Below are positions 9,510 to 20,999 of a stretch of DNA of 64,000 nucleotides, piece after piece. Below the pieces are notes generated by a model that was not told the DNA's origin, searched no databases, and saw only the letters and a program-made list of their open reading frames with translations. The stretch lies in NCBI RefSeq assembly GCF_001761485.1, contig NC_090770.1:62001-126000 (forward strand). The letters run 5' to 3'. A program made the translations under genes and the position numbers. This DNA is from Yarrowia lipolytica. Its lineage: Eukaryota; Ascomycota; Dipodascomycetes; Dipodascales. The first letter of the stretch is position 1; the number at the start of each line of letters is the position of its first letter.

Positions 9510-11383
9510 GTTAGCGAGCGAGTGAATGGAGAGCGAGTGAAAGAGTGACTGGGGATTGAGGACAGGCAAGTTGGGGGTTTATGTAACATGTTTGTGTATA
9601 ACATGATGAGTTTGTGTCCGTGTTTCTCCTTCCAAGCTAGCCCAGAATTGTGCTATTTAGTTGAGTCGGGTTTTGTTGATTTTAGCACGGGTCTATTGTG
9701 TGTTCCGCCGTGTGCTATTGTTTGGCGGCTGCACAATGGCGATGAGCCATCAGTCTTGCCGTGCATATATCTATAGATGATCGATATCATATCGGACAAG
9801 ATCACATTGACCAGATCTCATTTATCAAAATCATCTCGAACAAAGCACGCTGATCAACATCTCCCGTAATGAAGACGCGTCGCACAACCAATGTTTCGAC
9901 GTGCTGACAGCTCGCCCACATTCATCAGGGGGGTTCCAAAACAAGGCAAGAGGCTTTCCGCCTACTGTATCGGATATGCGGGTATCTGATTATGGGTATA
10001 GACGTCGGACTAACCATGTGGCGGTGGGGTTGGGGTGAGAGATGTGGGGATTTCTGCTTGGTAAAGGCAGACACAAGGCCACAAAGAAGAAGAGGCGGTG
10101 CTGTGTAACCTAAGCTGGTGCTCTGTGTCTGGAAAGGGGGGTGTTGCAACGCTCGGTGTCACGAAATGTCTTCTCGAAACTCCAGAAGACCGCATTGGGC
10201 CGAAATACTGGGCGGTAAACCTTTTTATGGCGCTAAAAGTTCCGCTTCTCAGCATTCCGAGGTTCCCGTGCCCCCCTGGATGTCATCTCTCAGGTCGACT
10301 GGCATTCTTTGCATTCTTTCAGCCGCTTTGGAGAGTCGTAGGGTGCGGTTAGTGGAGAAGAATGTCCACTGTATCGTCGATGGATCGAAACCTGTACTTG
10401 TACAACTATATGATAGAATAAATCGATAGATGACATATTGCCAATAAAAAGTACTAGCTGATCATCTTATCAGTCTTGCAACTCGATTTTCCTGTGGAAG
10501 ATCTGATGGAACGTACGGTACAGTTTCTTCAAACGATTAAATACTTGGTATTAGTTGTGAACTCTTCTTATAGTTAGAACTGTGCGTTAAGGGTGAACTG
10601 ATCTCCCATTAAAACAGTTGAGCCAGCTAAGTACTGATAACAAACAACGTACTGTCCTTGCAACACATGTAGTCACACCATCCAGAGATGGCACTAAAGG
10701 ATACGCTGTCACGCCACGCAGAGATTGAACTAAAAGATACACTGCCACTTTGTACACCCAATGTCATCAAGAACCCCCTTTGACACATGCTTATGCTAAT
10801 GTACCGGATGTACTTGACATTCTTTAGATCAGTCCAGCGCTCACAGGTGCTTGCCATGAATAGCCGTATTAGTGGGTAGAAACATAACAGTCTCTGAATA
10901 TCCTCCACGTTCTCAACTCCCCGTCTCTGAACTCCCCGTCTCTGAACTCCACGTATCTGAACTCCACGTATCTATCTAAAGTGCCCTTCTTGTAGATCTT
11001 CCAGCAGCGGTTGCATGTCAGAGTGGAGACCAATAGAATGATGGACCTGCTAAACCGCAGTCACATCCAAGAAGTAGGACCGGTAGGTGGTCACAAAGAC
11101 TCAAACAAGCCCGTAAAGATCTCAATTGGTCCGTCCTGAGTATCCAGTATAAGCATCACACGTGCATCCACATTTCTTGTACTGATACTCAACACCTACA
11201 CCCCTGGTTTGACACAACAGCACTTGACCAGTCTGAGATCCTCCCATAAAGTCCCTTTGGTCGATCATCTACATCTGTTTGTGCTTTACACATGTATCCA
11301 AGTCAGTGACAGTACTCTAGATCTATTCTACTTGTATGAACTATAGATTAGGCGGGGTGGATCCTGCCCTAGGTCAGAACTAC
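9510..11383. other. Intergenic spacer upstream of the wall-protein gene
   Basis: No gene is supported. A 15-bp minisatellite lies at 10911-10972, CACGTG at 11159, and a TACTTGTACAA-type motif near 10393. The frames at 10010-10429 overlap each other in several registers and look like chance. Confidence 0.55.
10911..10972. repeat. Minisatellite, 15-bp unit, about 4 copies
   Basis: The unit TGAACTCCCCGTCTC, with a variant TGAACTCCACGTATC, is repeated head to tail. Confidence 0.85.
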
Positions 11384-12673
11384 CTAAGAGAAGTAGGCAT
11401 AGTCACCTCCGGCCTTAGCGGCGGCCTCAGTGATGGTAGCCTTGGCCTTGGCGGCATCAGCACCGTCAAGAGCAGCAGCAAGATCACCGAGAGCAAGGTC
11501 GTCAATTCGGTTGAGCAGAGCATCGAGATCGATGTCAATATCGGCAGACTTGGCCTCGTCGCCGAAGTAGCCGTTGTCCTTGGCGGCGTTTCGCACAGCT
11601 CGCTTGTTCTTCTTCTTGGCGGACTTGGCAGCCTCCTTGGACTTCTTGGCGTTCTCCTTGTTGGCGGCAGCCTCCTCAGCCTCCTTCTTGGCCTTGGCAG
11701 CAGCCTCCTCGGCCTCCTTTGCGGCCTTAGCAGCGGCCTCTCGGGCACCGGCCTCCTTCTCCCACTTCTTGGCCTCCTTGGCCTTCTTGTCGGCCTCCTT
11801 GAACATCTTGATTCGGGGATCGAGGGACAGAGCAAGGTCAACGGCCTCTCGGAATCGGGCAGTGTCCTCGGTCTTGTGCTTCTGTCGCTGGGCCTTGTTC
11901 TTCTTCTCAATGTATCGCTTGTGGTCTCGGTTGGAAGAGTCATCGGGAACATCCTCGTCGAGGTACTCAAAGGTTCTCCACGAGTCGAAGGAGTACATGG
12001 CGGCGTAGAAGCCCTCCACCTCGGCCTTGGAAGACTCCATGGTACCAAGAGAAGGACAGGGCTGGGTCTTGGAGAATCGGATCTCGGAGTCGAAGAAGGG
12101 ACCCCACAGCTCGATGAAGTTCTCGGCGGTGGTCTCCTTCTTGGTGGGCTGCTCCACATTGGCAGCCTCGTCGACGGAGTCGTACTGTCGTCGTCGGTTG
12201 GAGTCCATCAGAACCTCAAACGCCTTCTGGATACACTTGAAGAAGTCGTCCTCGTCGAGCTTGGAGCCGGAGGCGGCCTTCTTATCGGGGTGATGCTTGA
12301 GCACTCGCTTTCGGTGGGCCCGTCGGATCTGGTCCTCAGTAGCTCGGTGTCGAAGGTGAGAGATACCCAGAACTCTGTAATGGTCCTGAGACTTCCAGTC
12401 CTTGGCCTCTCGCTCGAGATCCTCAATGTCTTCAGGCTCGTCGCCGAGATCGGCGTCCTCATCCTCGCCCTCGACCTGCTTGACGTTCTTGGCGGCCTCC
12501 TCCTTCTCGTCCTCAGACCAAGTTCGGCCTCGCAGAGTTCGTCGCGCATGGGCCAGGAACCCGGGTCCAACGGGCTCAATCTGTCGCTTGACAGGAGAGG
12601 TGAAGGCGGAGTGGGCAACAAAGCCCTCGGAGTTGGCAGAAGCCCATCCGGAAGGAAGAGTAGGCAGAGACAT
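11384..12673 (-). CDS. ZUO1: Zuotin, J-domain partner of the ribosome-associated complex
   Basis: The 429-residue protein starts at the ATG at 12673. Its N-terminus carries the Zuotin homology region. The J domain (about 97-170) has the HPD motif at 128-130 (KHHPDKK), which stimulates Hsp70 ATP hydrolysis. The Zuotin-specific middle follows (ENFIELWGPFFDSEIRF, about 184-200, then FDSWRTFEYLDED). After it comes a long Lys/Ala/Glu helix (about 285-370) that in yeast Zuo1 reaches along the ribosome and binds rRNA, and a C-terminal four-helix bundle. In yeast, Zuo1 and the Hsp70 Ssz1 form RAC, which helps Ssb fold nascent chains. Length and domain order match the family. A perfect 15-bp palindrome sits 39 bp upstream of the ATG. 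Confidence 0.96.
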   Translation of the reverse strand: MSLPTLPSGWASANSEGFVAHSAFTSPVKRQIEPVGPGFLAHARRTLRGRTWSEDEKEEAAKNVKQVEGEDEDADLGDEPEDIEDLEREAKDWKSQDHYRVLGISHLRHRATEDQIRRAHRKRVLKHHPDKKAASGSKLDEDDFFKCIQKAFEVLMDSNRRRQYDSVDEAANVEQPTKKETTAENFIELWGPFFDSEIRFSKTQPCPSLGTMESSKAEVEGFYAAMYSFDSWRTFEYLDEDVPDDSSNRDHKRYIEKKNKAQRQKHKTEDTARFREAVDLALSLDPRIKMFKEADKKAKEAKKWEKEAGAREAAAKAAKEAEEAAAKAKKEAEEAAANKENAKKSKEAAKSAKKKNKRAVRNAAKDNGYFGDEAKSADIDIDLDALLNRIDDLALGDLAAALDGADAAKAKATITEAAAKAGGDYAYFS

Positions 12674-13386
12674 GGTGTTGTTGTGCTGGTGTGAAGGAGA
12701 GAGTTGGTAAGGGTAAAAGTTTTACCAAAATGTCAGATTAAGGTTTTTTCAATCTTATTAAGCAACGGGGCCTGAAAACTGCTGCTGTAGAGAAGTGAGA
12801 CTAGTATGTCGTTGTGTAGTCAGATTAGGAGCTCTTTTTGGGCTATTGTGACTTACTCATTCATTTTTTGCCGTTCTACGTGCCATTTCACGTCACATGA
12901 TCGTTTCTGGCTACTTTGAATGCCTTCCCCCACACTCCCAGACTGCACCCTAACTCACACTACCAATACAGTCCTGAAAAAAATATCCGACAGACTTGAA
13001 TATGTCATGCTACTTCTCACAAACTTCACATTGGAGACATCCTACAGTCCAGTTGAGAGATACGCTAGGGGGCGTTTCACTTTCAATCCAAGGTACAATA
13101 CAGTAGAAACAATACCTCTATAAGTAGAACGGATATTTACTGATATGATTCGAATCAGAGTGAGCCCCTGGGCCGTTTGGTGATCTTGATACTTGTTCTC
13201 TCCTATACGCACTCTCTTATCACTTAAATAATAATTACCATAAACATATACAAAACCCATTCTTTTCATAAGTAGGTCCCCTTGGACCAGTCCTGCTTAA
13301 TGTGCAGGCCAAACCACTGAGTTCAGACTTCACCACTAGCTGCGCGCGCCATTCGCTTCGCCCGTTACTCGCTTAGCACTCGTCAT
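12674..13386. other. Intergenic spacer between ZUO1 and SMC3
   Basis: It contains the ZUO1 promoter, including the palindrome at 12712-12726. No further gene is seen. Confidence 0.6.
12712..12726. promoter_or_regulatory. Perfect palindrome in the ZUO1 leader
   Basis: GGTAAAA-G-TTTTACC is a 7+1+7 inverted repeat located 39 bp upstream of the ZUO1 ATG. It could be a protein-binding site or a small 5'UTR hairpin. Confidence 0.5.
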
Positions 13387-16300
13387 CTAGGCCTTCTGTC
13401 CATCAACAAACGTCAGCGCATCCTCCCGAGTAATACTCTTCACCGTAGAAATCTTGTTGTTGAATAAGACTCCGTAAAACTTGTCAGCCACGTGAATCAT
13501 CTCATTTCGGAACGTGGTGCAAATGAACTGTGTAGGCTGAGGAGCGTTGGCAATCTGGGAAATCACCTGCGCCACAGCAGTTCGATACTGATCGTCAAGA
13601 TTAGCGTCAATCTCGTCAAACAGGTAAAAGGGGGCAGGATCGGACCGCTGGATGGCGAAAATGAGCGCCAACGCACACAGCGACTTTTGACCTCCCGACA
13701 GCTGCTCCACTCGCTGCTGCTCGTTCTCCGTCGAGTTGAACGACACGTTGATCGCCACTCCAGTGTACGAGTCAGGGTTCTGGTCGTCCAGAGCCCGTCG
13801 CTCGATCACCAGCTGACCCTTTCCTCGAGGCACAAGCTGTTGGAACACCTCGGAGAATTCCTTGGACACTTGCTGGAACGTTCGCTTGATTGCTCGGTCC
13901 TTCTGGTCGTTAAGAGTGGAAATTAGCTCCTCAATGGACTCTGCAGACTCCATGAGGTTCTGTCGACGTGAAAGAAGTCGATCTCGGTCCTTGCTAAACG
14001 TCGCAAATTGCTCCAGAGCTTTCCGATTGACGTGGCCAAACTTCTTGAGCTCGTCAGACACCTCTCTGAACTCCTGCATCATGTCGCCGTCGCTCTGGGC
14101 AGACACATCGAGGAAAGCATCGTCGGGCAGAATACCAATCTCTCGAATCTTGGCCTGCACATGCTCTCGTCGCTGTTCAAGGGCCTGTCGCTTGGCTGCA
14201 ACTCGCTCGGCAGCCTTTGCAAACTTGGACAGCTTTCGCAGACTCTGGGCCTGCTCATCCTTGAGCTCGGCGAGGTGAGCCTCGTCGTTTGCCACCTGCT
14301 GCTCCGCGGTCTCCAGTGCTTTCTCAGTCGACAATTGCTTGCTGGCAGCCTCCGACAACTGCTCCTCCATCTGAGCAAGCTTGCGGGTAAGCGTGGCAGC
14401 CTTCTCGGCCAGCTCGGCAGCATCAAAGTCGCCGTTGTGTTGCAGCTCCATGTCGTCTCGAGACAGGTACAAGTTCTGCTGTAGCTCGTTCTCGAGACTC
14501 AGACGGGTCATTTCCAGAGCAGACACCTTCTGTTGAAGCTCGGCGACCGAGGCAGACAGGCCAGGAAGAGTCTCGCAGACCCGCTCGAGCTCTTGCTGCT
14601 GAGCAGAAGACAACTGCGAGCTGAACTCGGACACCAACTCCGAGTTATACGACTCCAGCTGCGACTCCATCGACGAGATGTCTCGAAGCAGCGTCTCGGA
14701 GTTGTCCCGCTTCTTCTCAATAAGACCCTTGAGGGTTGTGATGGCCGCGGTCTCGGCCTTGATGGACTCAGAGGCCCGCTGCCGGGTCTCTTCAATCTGC
14801 TGCATTTCCATCAGCAGTTTGTTCTGCTCCGTGTGGCATTCAGACAGCCGGTGCTCCACCTCATCAACGCTGTTCTTGATGGCGTTGATCTGCACACGGA
14901 TCTGACTCAGCTCCTCCTGGGCCTCCTGCACGTCTCGAGCAGCGTCCAATCGGCTTTTCTTGGGGTCGTGGAAACCACCAGTAAGCACACCCTTGGCATC
15001 CACTCGATCTCCACCCAAAGTGATGGCGTTGAGGTTGTGGTTTCGCTGAACAGCAGCACCCACCTGCAGATTGATGCACACAATGGTCTTGCCAAAAACT
15101 TGCTGCACCGCAGGCTCGTACTCTGGGTTACAAGAAATCTTGTCGACCAGTGGGAATACGTTTTCGGCCTCGGGGTACTTTCTTCGCTCGGGGTTGAGCC
15201 GGTTGAGAGGCATGAACGTCAGACGACCGCACTTTTCACGCAAAAGCTGCTCAATCACCTTGGAAGCAACATCGTCATCCTCGACAACCACATGGAAAAG
15301 CGAATTGCCAGCAGTCACCTCAACAGCTCGCTTGTACTTGTCATCCAGCTTGATCAACTCGCACAAGGGACCATAGACCTGGTCCTCCAGTCCCAGCTTC
15401 TGGGCCACTCGTTTCAGGTTAGCCAAACCAAGGGAGGTGTTTCTGTCCATGGTAGAAGCAAATGCTCGCTGCGCCTTCTCGACCTGCTGCTCCAGCTGGT
15501 CGCTATCCTTGAGAAGATACGACTCCTGGCGCCACAAAGCCTTCTTCTCATCAGCAATGCCCTCTCGGGCCTGTTGGGAGGCCGCGTGGCTTCGCTTGAG
15601 CTCAGAGTACCGCGATTCGCAGTCAGCAAACGCTTGTCGCTGCTCCACAATCGCAGCATCCTTGGCAGTGATTTCACGCTCGCACTCTTCCACACTTCGC
15701 TTGCCCTTTGCCAGGGCCTGCTTTCGACTCTCCAAAAACTCGGAGATCTCTGCAATCTGTCGTTGCAGCCACTTGTCCCGAGCAGCCTTGGATGTGAACT
15801 GTGCAGATCGGCCTTCTCGGGAGAGCAGTGAGTCCTTGGTTGCCGAGGCTTCTCGCAGAGCTCGATTGGCAGCCTCAAGCTGACTTTTGAGAGCATCCCG
15901 CTCGCTCACGGTCGCCCTCAGCGAGCTCTCCTTGGATTCAATCTCGCCTTGCACCCGCTGCAACTGCTGCTCACGTGACAGCTCCTCGTGCTGTAGCGTA
16001 CCATGGATTCGGTTGGTTTCAGCGAGCTCCACCTCGAGGGACGCCTTGAGTCGACGGAGCTGAGCAACGTCGTCACGTGCATGGGATGCAGCCAGATCTG
16101 CGTGCTCACGTGCCCGGCTGGAAGTCTCAATCTCAGCCTCTACTTCGGAAATGACCAAGTCCTGCTCCTCGATCTTAGCAAGTCGAGCAGCTCGGTCGGA
16201 AGCGCCGCCGTCGTCCATGTCCTGCAGCTCCACCAGCGCAGTCTCCACTGCCTTGAGCTCGCGGTCCTGCAGCGCAAAGTCCAGGCACTTCCGCCGCTTG

Positions 16301-17215
16301 TCCAGCTGCAGAAATTCGTTTAGCTCCTGCTTCTCCTCCTCCAGGTCGGACAGCCGCGTGTTGATGTCGTCCAGTGCGCTGTTGATCTTGAGAATCTTGT
16401 TTTCGTTCTCAATCATGAGCTTCTCCGACTCGGATCGCCGCTGCTCGTAGACCTTAGTACCAGCCACCTCCTTGAGCAGCGCCAATCGCGTCTCGTTTTT
16501 CGCGTTGGTGAGCGCTGTGATTCGTCCCTGAGGCACAATGTAGTAGGGATTGGCCCGCGAGAAGCCCGCAGACTCCAGCAGGTTCATAATCTCAGACCGT
16601 GTGCTGGACTTCTTGTCGAGCGAGTACTCGTCCTTCTTGGAGCCAATTGTCCGTCGAATGGTGACGGTTTCTCCTCCGGTGGGCAGTCGACGATCACTGT
16701 TATCGAAGATGATCTCCACGAACGCACTCATTGTCGTGCCAGACATGCCGGAGCCCTCGTGAATGAGAGCAGCCCGCTCCTCCTTGTTGAGGTGGTTGTA
16801 GGCGTCGGAGAGAACGAACCGGACCGCGGCAAAGAAGTTGGACTTACCGGAACCGTTTCGGCCAACCACCACGTTGAACCGTGGCGAGAACGGGTCGATC
16901 TCGACCAGGTTTTTGTACGACTTGAATCCTTGGATTCGAATCTAGGTTAGTATCGGCACCAAGTGGCGAGCGCGAAATTTGAGCAGAAAGACAGCGGTCG
17001 GCGATCTGGTCACAGTAGTTTCGTTGTCTGCTGTCTGTTATACATCTTTTCTGTGTCGTTTCAGCGTCTGAGCATCGTCTGAGCCGCAAATTTCGGCCCA
17101 TCGCACGACCCCCTCGGTTGAATCACGTGATCAGCTGAATACCATCCCATCCCCCTCAGTCTCATCATCACGTGACCGCCCGCCCTTCCACAATACTCAC
17201 CTGTTTAATATACAT
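13387..17215 (-). CDS. SMC3: Cohesin subunit SMC3 (two exons)
   Basis: Exon 1 is 17201-17215, five codons reading MYIKQ. Exon 2 is 13387-16941, giving 1189 residues. The join restores MYIKQIRIQGFKSYKN, the canonical Smc3 N-terminus. The 5' site is GTGAGT and the acceptor is CTAACCTAG. Walker A is GRNGSGKS (32-39). The Lys pair acetylated by Eco1 in yeast cohesin corresponds to 107-108 (SKKDEY). Two long coiled coils flank the hinge (about 510-690). The C-terminal head carries the ABC signature LSGGQKSLCALALIF (about 1087) and Walker B YLFDEIDANLDD. Smc3 pairs with Smc1 and Scc1 to hold sister chromatids together. It is divergently transcribed from the methyltransferase gene. Confidence 0.97.
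16942..17200 (-). other. Spliceosomal intron of SMC3 (259 nt)
   Basis: On the minus strand it begins GTGAGTATTG and ends CTAACCTAG, with the branch site abutting the acceptor. It is phase 0 after codon 5. It carries two CACGTG palindromes (17124-17129 and 17169-17174). Confidence 0.93.
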
Positions 17216-18830
<1,615 letters not shown>

Positions 18831-20318
18831 AACGCGGGTATAGATAATGCATTATGGTGGTGACTGGCTGGAGTACCATAGAGTCTCTTGAGGCTGTGAG
18901 ATGCGCCCATGTCGACTAGATATTAATTAAACTGGAGATCCGTTCTAACTAATTAGTTTAAACAATTAAAATACACATCCCAGTTAAACAAATTCTACCT
19001 ATTCTAACTATCCTTAACTAACTTATGACCACACATTTAGCTGAGCCTTCACCAAGCAATGATTCGGAACCAAAACATCCCTTCTCCAAAGCCAATTCGT
19101 CGTTTTCATTAATCCAACAATTTTCCTTTTTTTTTTGGCTACACATTCATTTTTATTTTTCAGATTTTTCAGATTTTTCAGATTTTTTCCTCTTTTCAGA
19201 CTTTTTTCATAATATTACACCTCTATATAACGTCTTGGCATACACCATTGCATATTTCGGGCCACTGAGGTTAGTAAGAAAACCGGAAAACATCGATTAG
19301 AATCGATAAAAATCAGATAGGAGCGAAAGACATGCTAAGATTAATTCTTCATTGATAGTCAGATGAACTATGCGAATTCTTAATCATCATTTGCGGGTTT
19401 CGATGGGAAAAGGCGTCGGTACTCACTGTTTGTGTCTCAAAGTGACAACCAGGAGTCCAAAAACCAGGAGGGAACACACATACGATTCCGCGCGTCGCAG
19501 AGCATCGCCTGTGTGTCTTCCCTCCAAGATATCGGGTCCACAGTTGTCACTGTTGTGAGATTAAAAAGTTTTTGGACAGCATTTTTCATCCCAACTATAT
19601 AGACTTTAATAAAAGGAGGGTAACTCAAATACCCTAGTCACGTGGTACACCTTATTTTGCTGTTCTCAGACTGCTCTGCGGATGTTGGGCAATCCGTAAA
19701 TGAAAATTGGAATTGAAAATCAAAACGAAAATCAAATTGAAAATCAAACCAAAATTGAAAATTGAAATTAAAAATTGAAAATCAATATATATATATATAT
19801 AAATCAAAACAATAAACATGCTACAAACACATTTTATACTTACTATATGACGAAATTAATGAAACGATCCTTCGTAACACCCACAAATGTAACCCTTCGC
19901 CCATCAATATGGTCAGACCACTTCATAATGCTGCTGTCAAAAAACTTGCCTCCAAACCACCTACAATGTACTTGTACTTGTATATTCTAGCCGAGAGTGA
20001 AACATGAAAAATGAAAACTGCTGAAAAATGAAAACTGCAAGCTGAAGATTTATTGATATTATTATCAATCCTGAACTTGGTACGAGTACGGCATGTAGAT
20101 CGTATGATACATTCGTATCGTACAAGTTCAGGATCGTACTCAGTATCTGATCCATCTCAACACGGTATCTTGCTTATTGGACGCATTTTCTACAGGACTA
20201 CGGCACGGTGGGGATTTCGGTTTAGAGGAGTTCTTTTTTTGGTTCTTTTGATCATAAATGCAAATAAATAAGGGTTAATGAAACATGACTCAATGGCTCT
20301 CTTGTATGGCGCAACCTC
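18831..20318. other. Intergenic spacer between convergent genes
   Basis: It is A/T-rich. A T-rich tract with repeated CAGATTTTT occurs near 19120-19210, an A-rich GAAAATCAAA-type tract at about 19697-19783, and a short (AT)n run follows at about 19784-19801. CACGTG lies at 19639. No gene is supported. Confidence 0.6.
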
Positions 20319-20999
20319 CTAGTTCATGCCGGAGTTGGAGTAGGCGGCAACAAGCCCAAAGCCCTGGTACTTGTTGGAGTTCTTTCGCTTGACAGAGCCG
20401 CCGTCAGGAGACGGGCCCATGTCCTGGGGGCTGGCAGATGCCAGCTGGGCGGCGATTCCACTGCCCCCGGCAGCGTTGGATCCAGCCCGCATTCGGCCCT
20501 GGAATCCACCGGCCCGCGACAGGTTCATGGCCTCGTCAGCGGTGATGGGAGAGCCAGGCGATCCCACCTTGGAGAAGTTGGGGGAGTGGCCGGGGCCCGA
20601 AGGCAGAGAAGAGGACACGGGGGCGGGAGTGCCGCCCGAGGCAGCCTGGGAATTGCGCCGGAACTGCTGCAGCTTCTGCTTATGATCCTCCTCCTGCTTG
20701 GCCAGGGCTGCTGCGAGAGCCGACGCCTTGGGCGACATGGTCGGCGACATTGCCGAGCCAAACTGCGACGGCAGCGACTGGGCCACCGAGCCGTAGACGG
20801 AGCCGCTCACGGACTCGGACACAGACTGGGGGATGTCCTGGGAGCCGGATGGGGGCTGGTTGGGCTGGGGAACTGCCACGGGGGTGGACTCTGCGTTGGC
20901 AGAGCCAAAGTTGTTGCAATCCTGCTTGATGGGGGGCCGGCTCTGCTGTTTGGGAGCGGCGTCTTCCTTGGATCCAAAGAGGTTAGATAGGAATGGCAT
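20319..20999 (-). CDS. Disordered Ser/Pro/Gly-rich protein of unknown function
   Basis: The ATG at 20999 gives 226 residues (MPFLSNLFGSKED). I do not recognise a family. The sequence is low in hydrophobic residues and rich in Ser, Pro, Gln and Gly, so it is probably unstructured. One short Ala/Lys/Glu helix is likely (SALAAALAKQEEDHKQKLQQ, about 92-111), followed by RRNSQ, a basophilic kinase or 14-3-3-type motif. Several SP sites (MSPTMSP, GHSPNFSKVGSPGSP) could be CDK or MAPK targets. A conserved-looking C-terminal segment contains KRKNSNKYQGFGLVAAYSN. There is no signal peptide or membrane segment. Codon choice resembles neighbouring real genes and it has a normal ATG and stop, so I take it as a gene. 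Confidence 0.72.
   Translation of the reverse strand: MPFLSNLFGSKEDAAPKQQSRPPIKQDCNNFGSANAESTPVAVPQPNQPPSGSQDIPQSVSESVSGSVYGSVAQSLPSQFGSAMSPTMSPKASALAAALAKQEEDHKQKLQQFRRNSQAASGGTPAPVSSSLPSGPGHSPNFSKVGSPGSPITADEAMNLSRAGGFQGRMRAGSNAAGGSGIAAQLASASPQDMGPSPDGGSVKRKNSNKYQGFGLVAAYSNSGMN

Noticed and set aside
11336-12694. 452-codon frame antisense to ZUO1
   Set aside because: Leu/Gly/Val mirror of charged helices; no recognisable protein.
14533-15831. 432-codon frame antisense to SMC3
   Set aside because: Shadow of a coiled-coil gene with biased codons.
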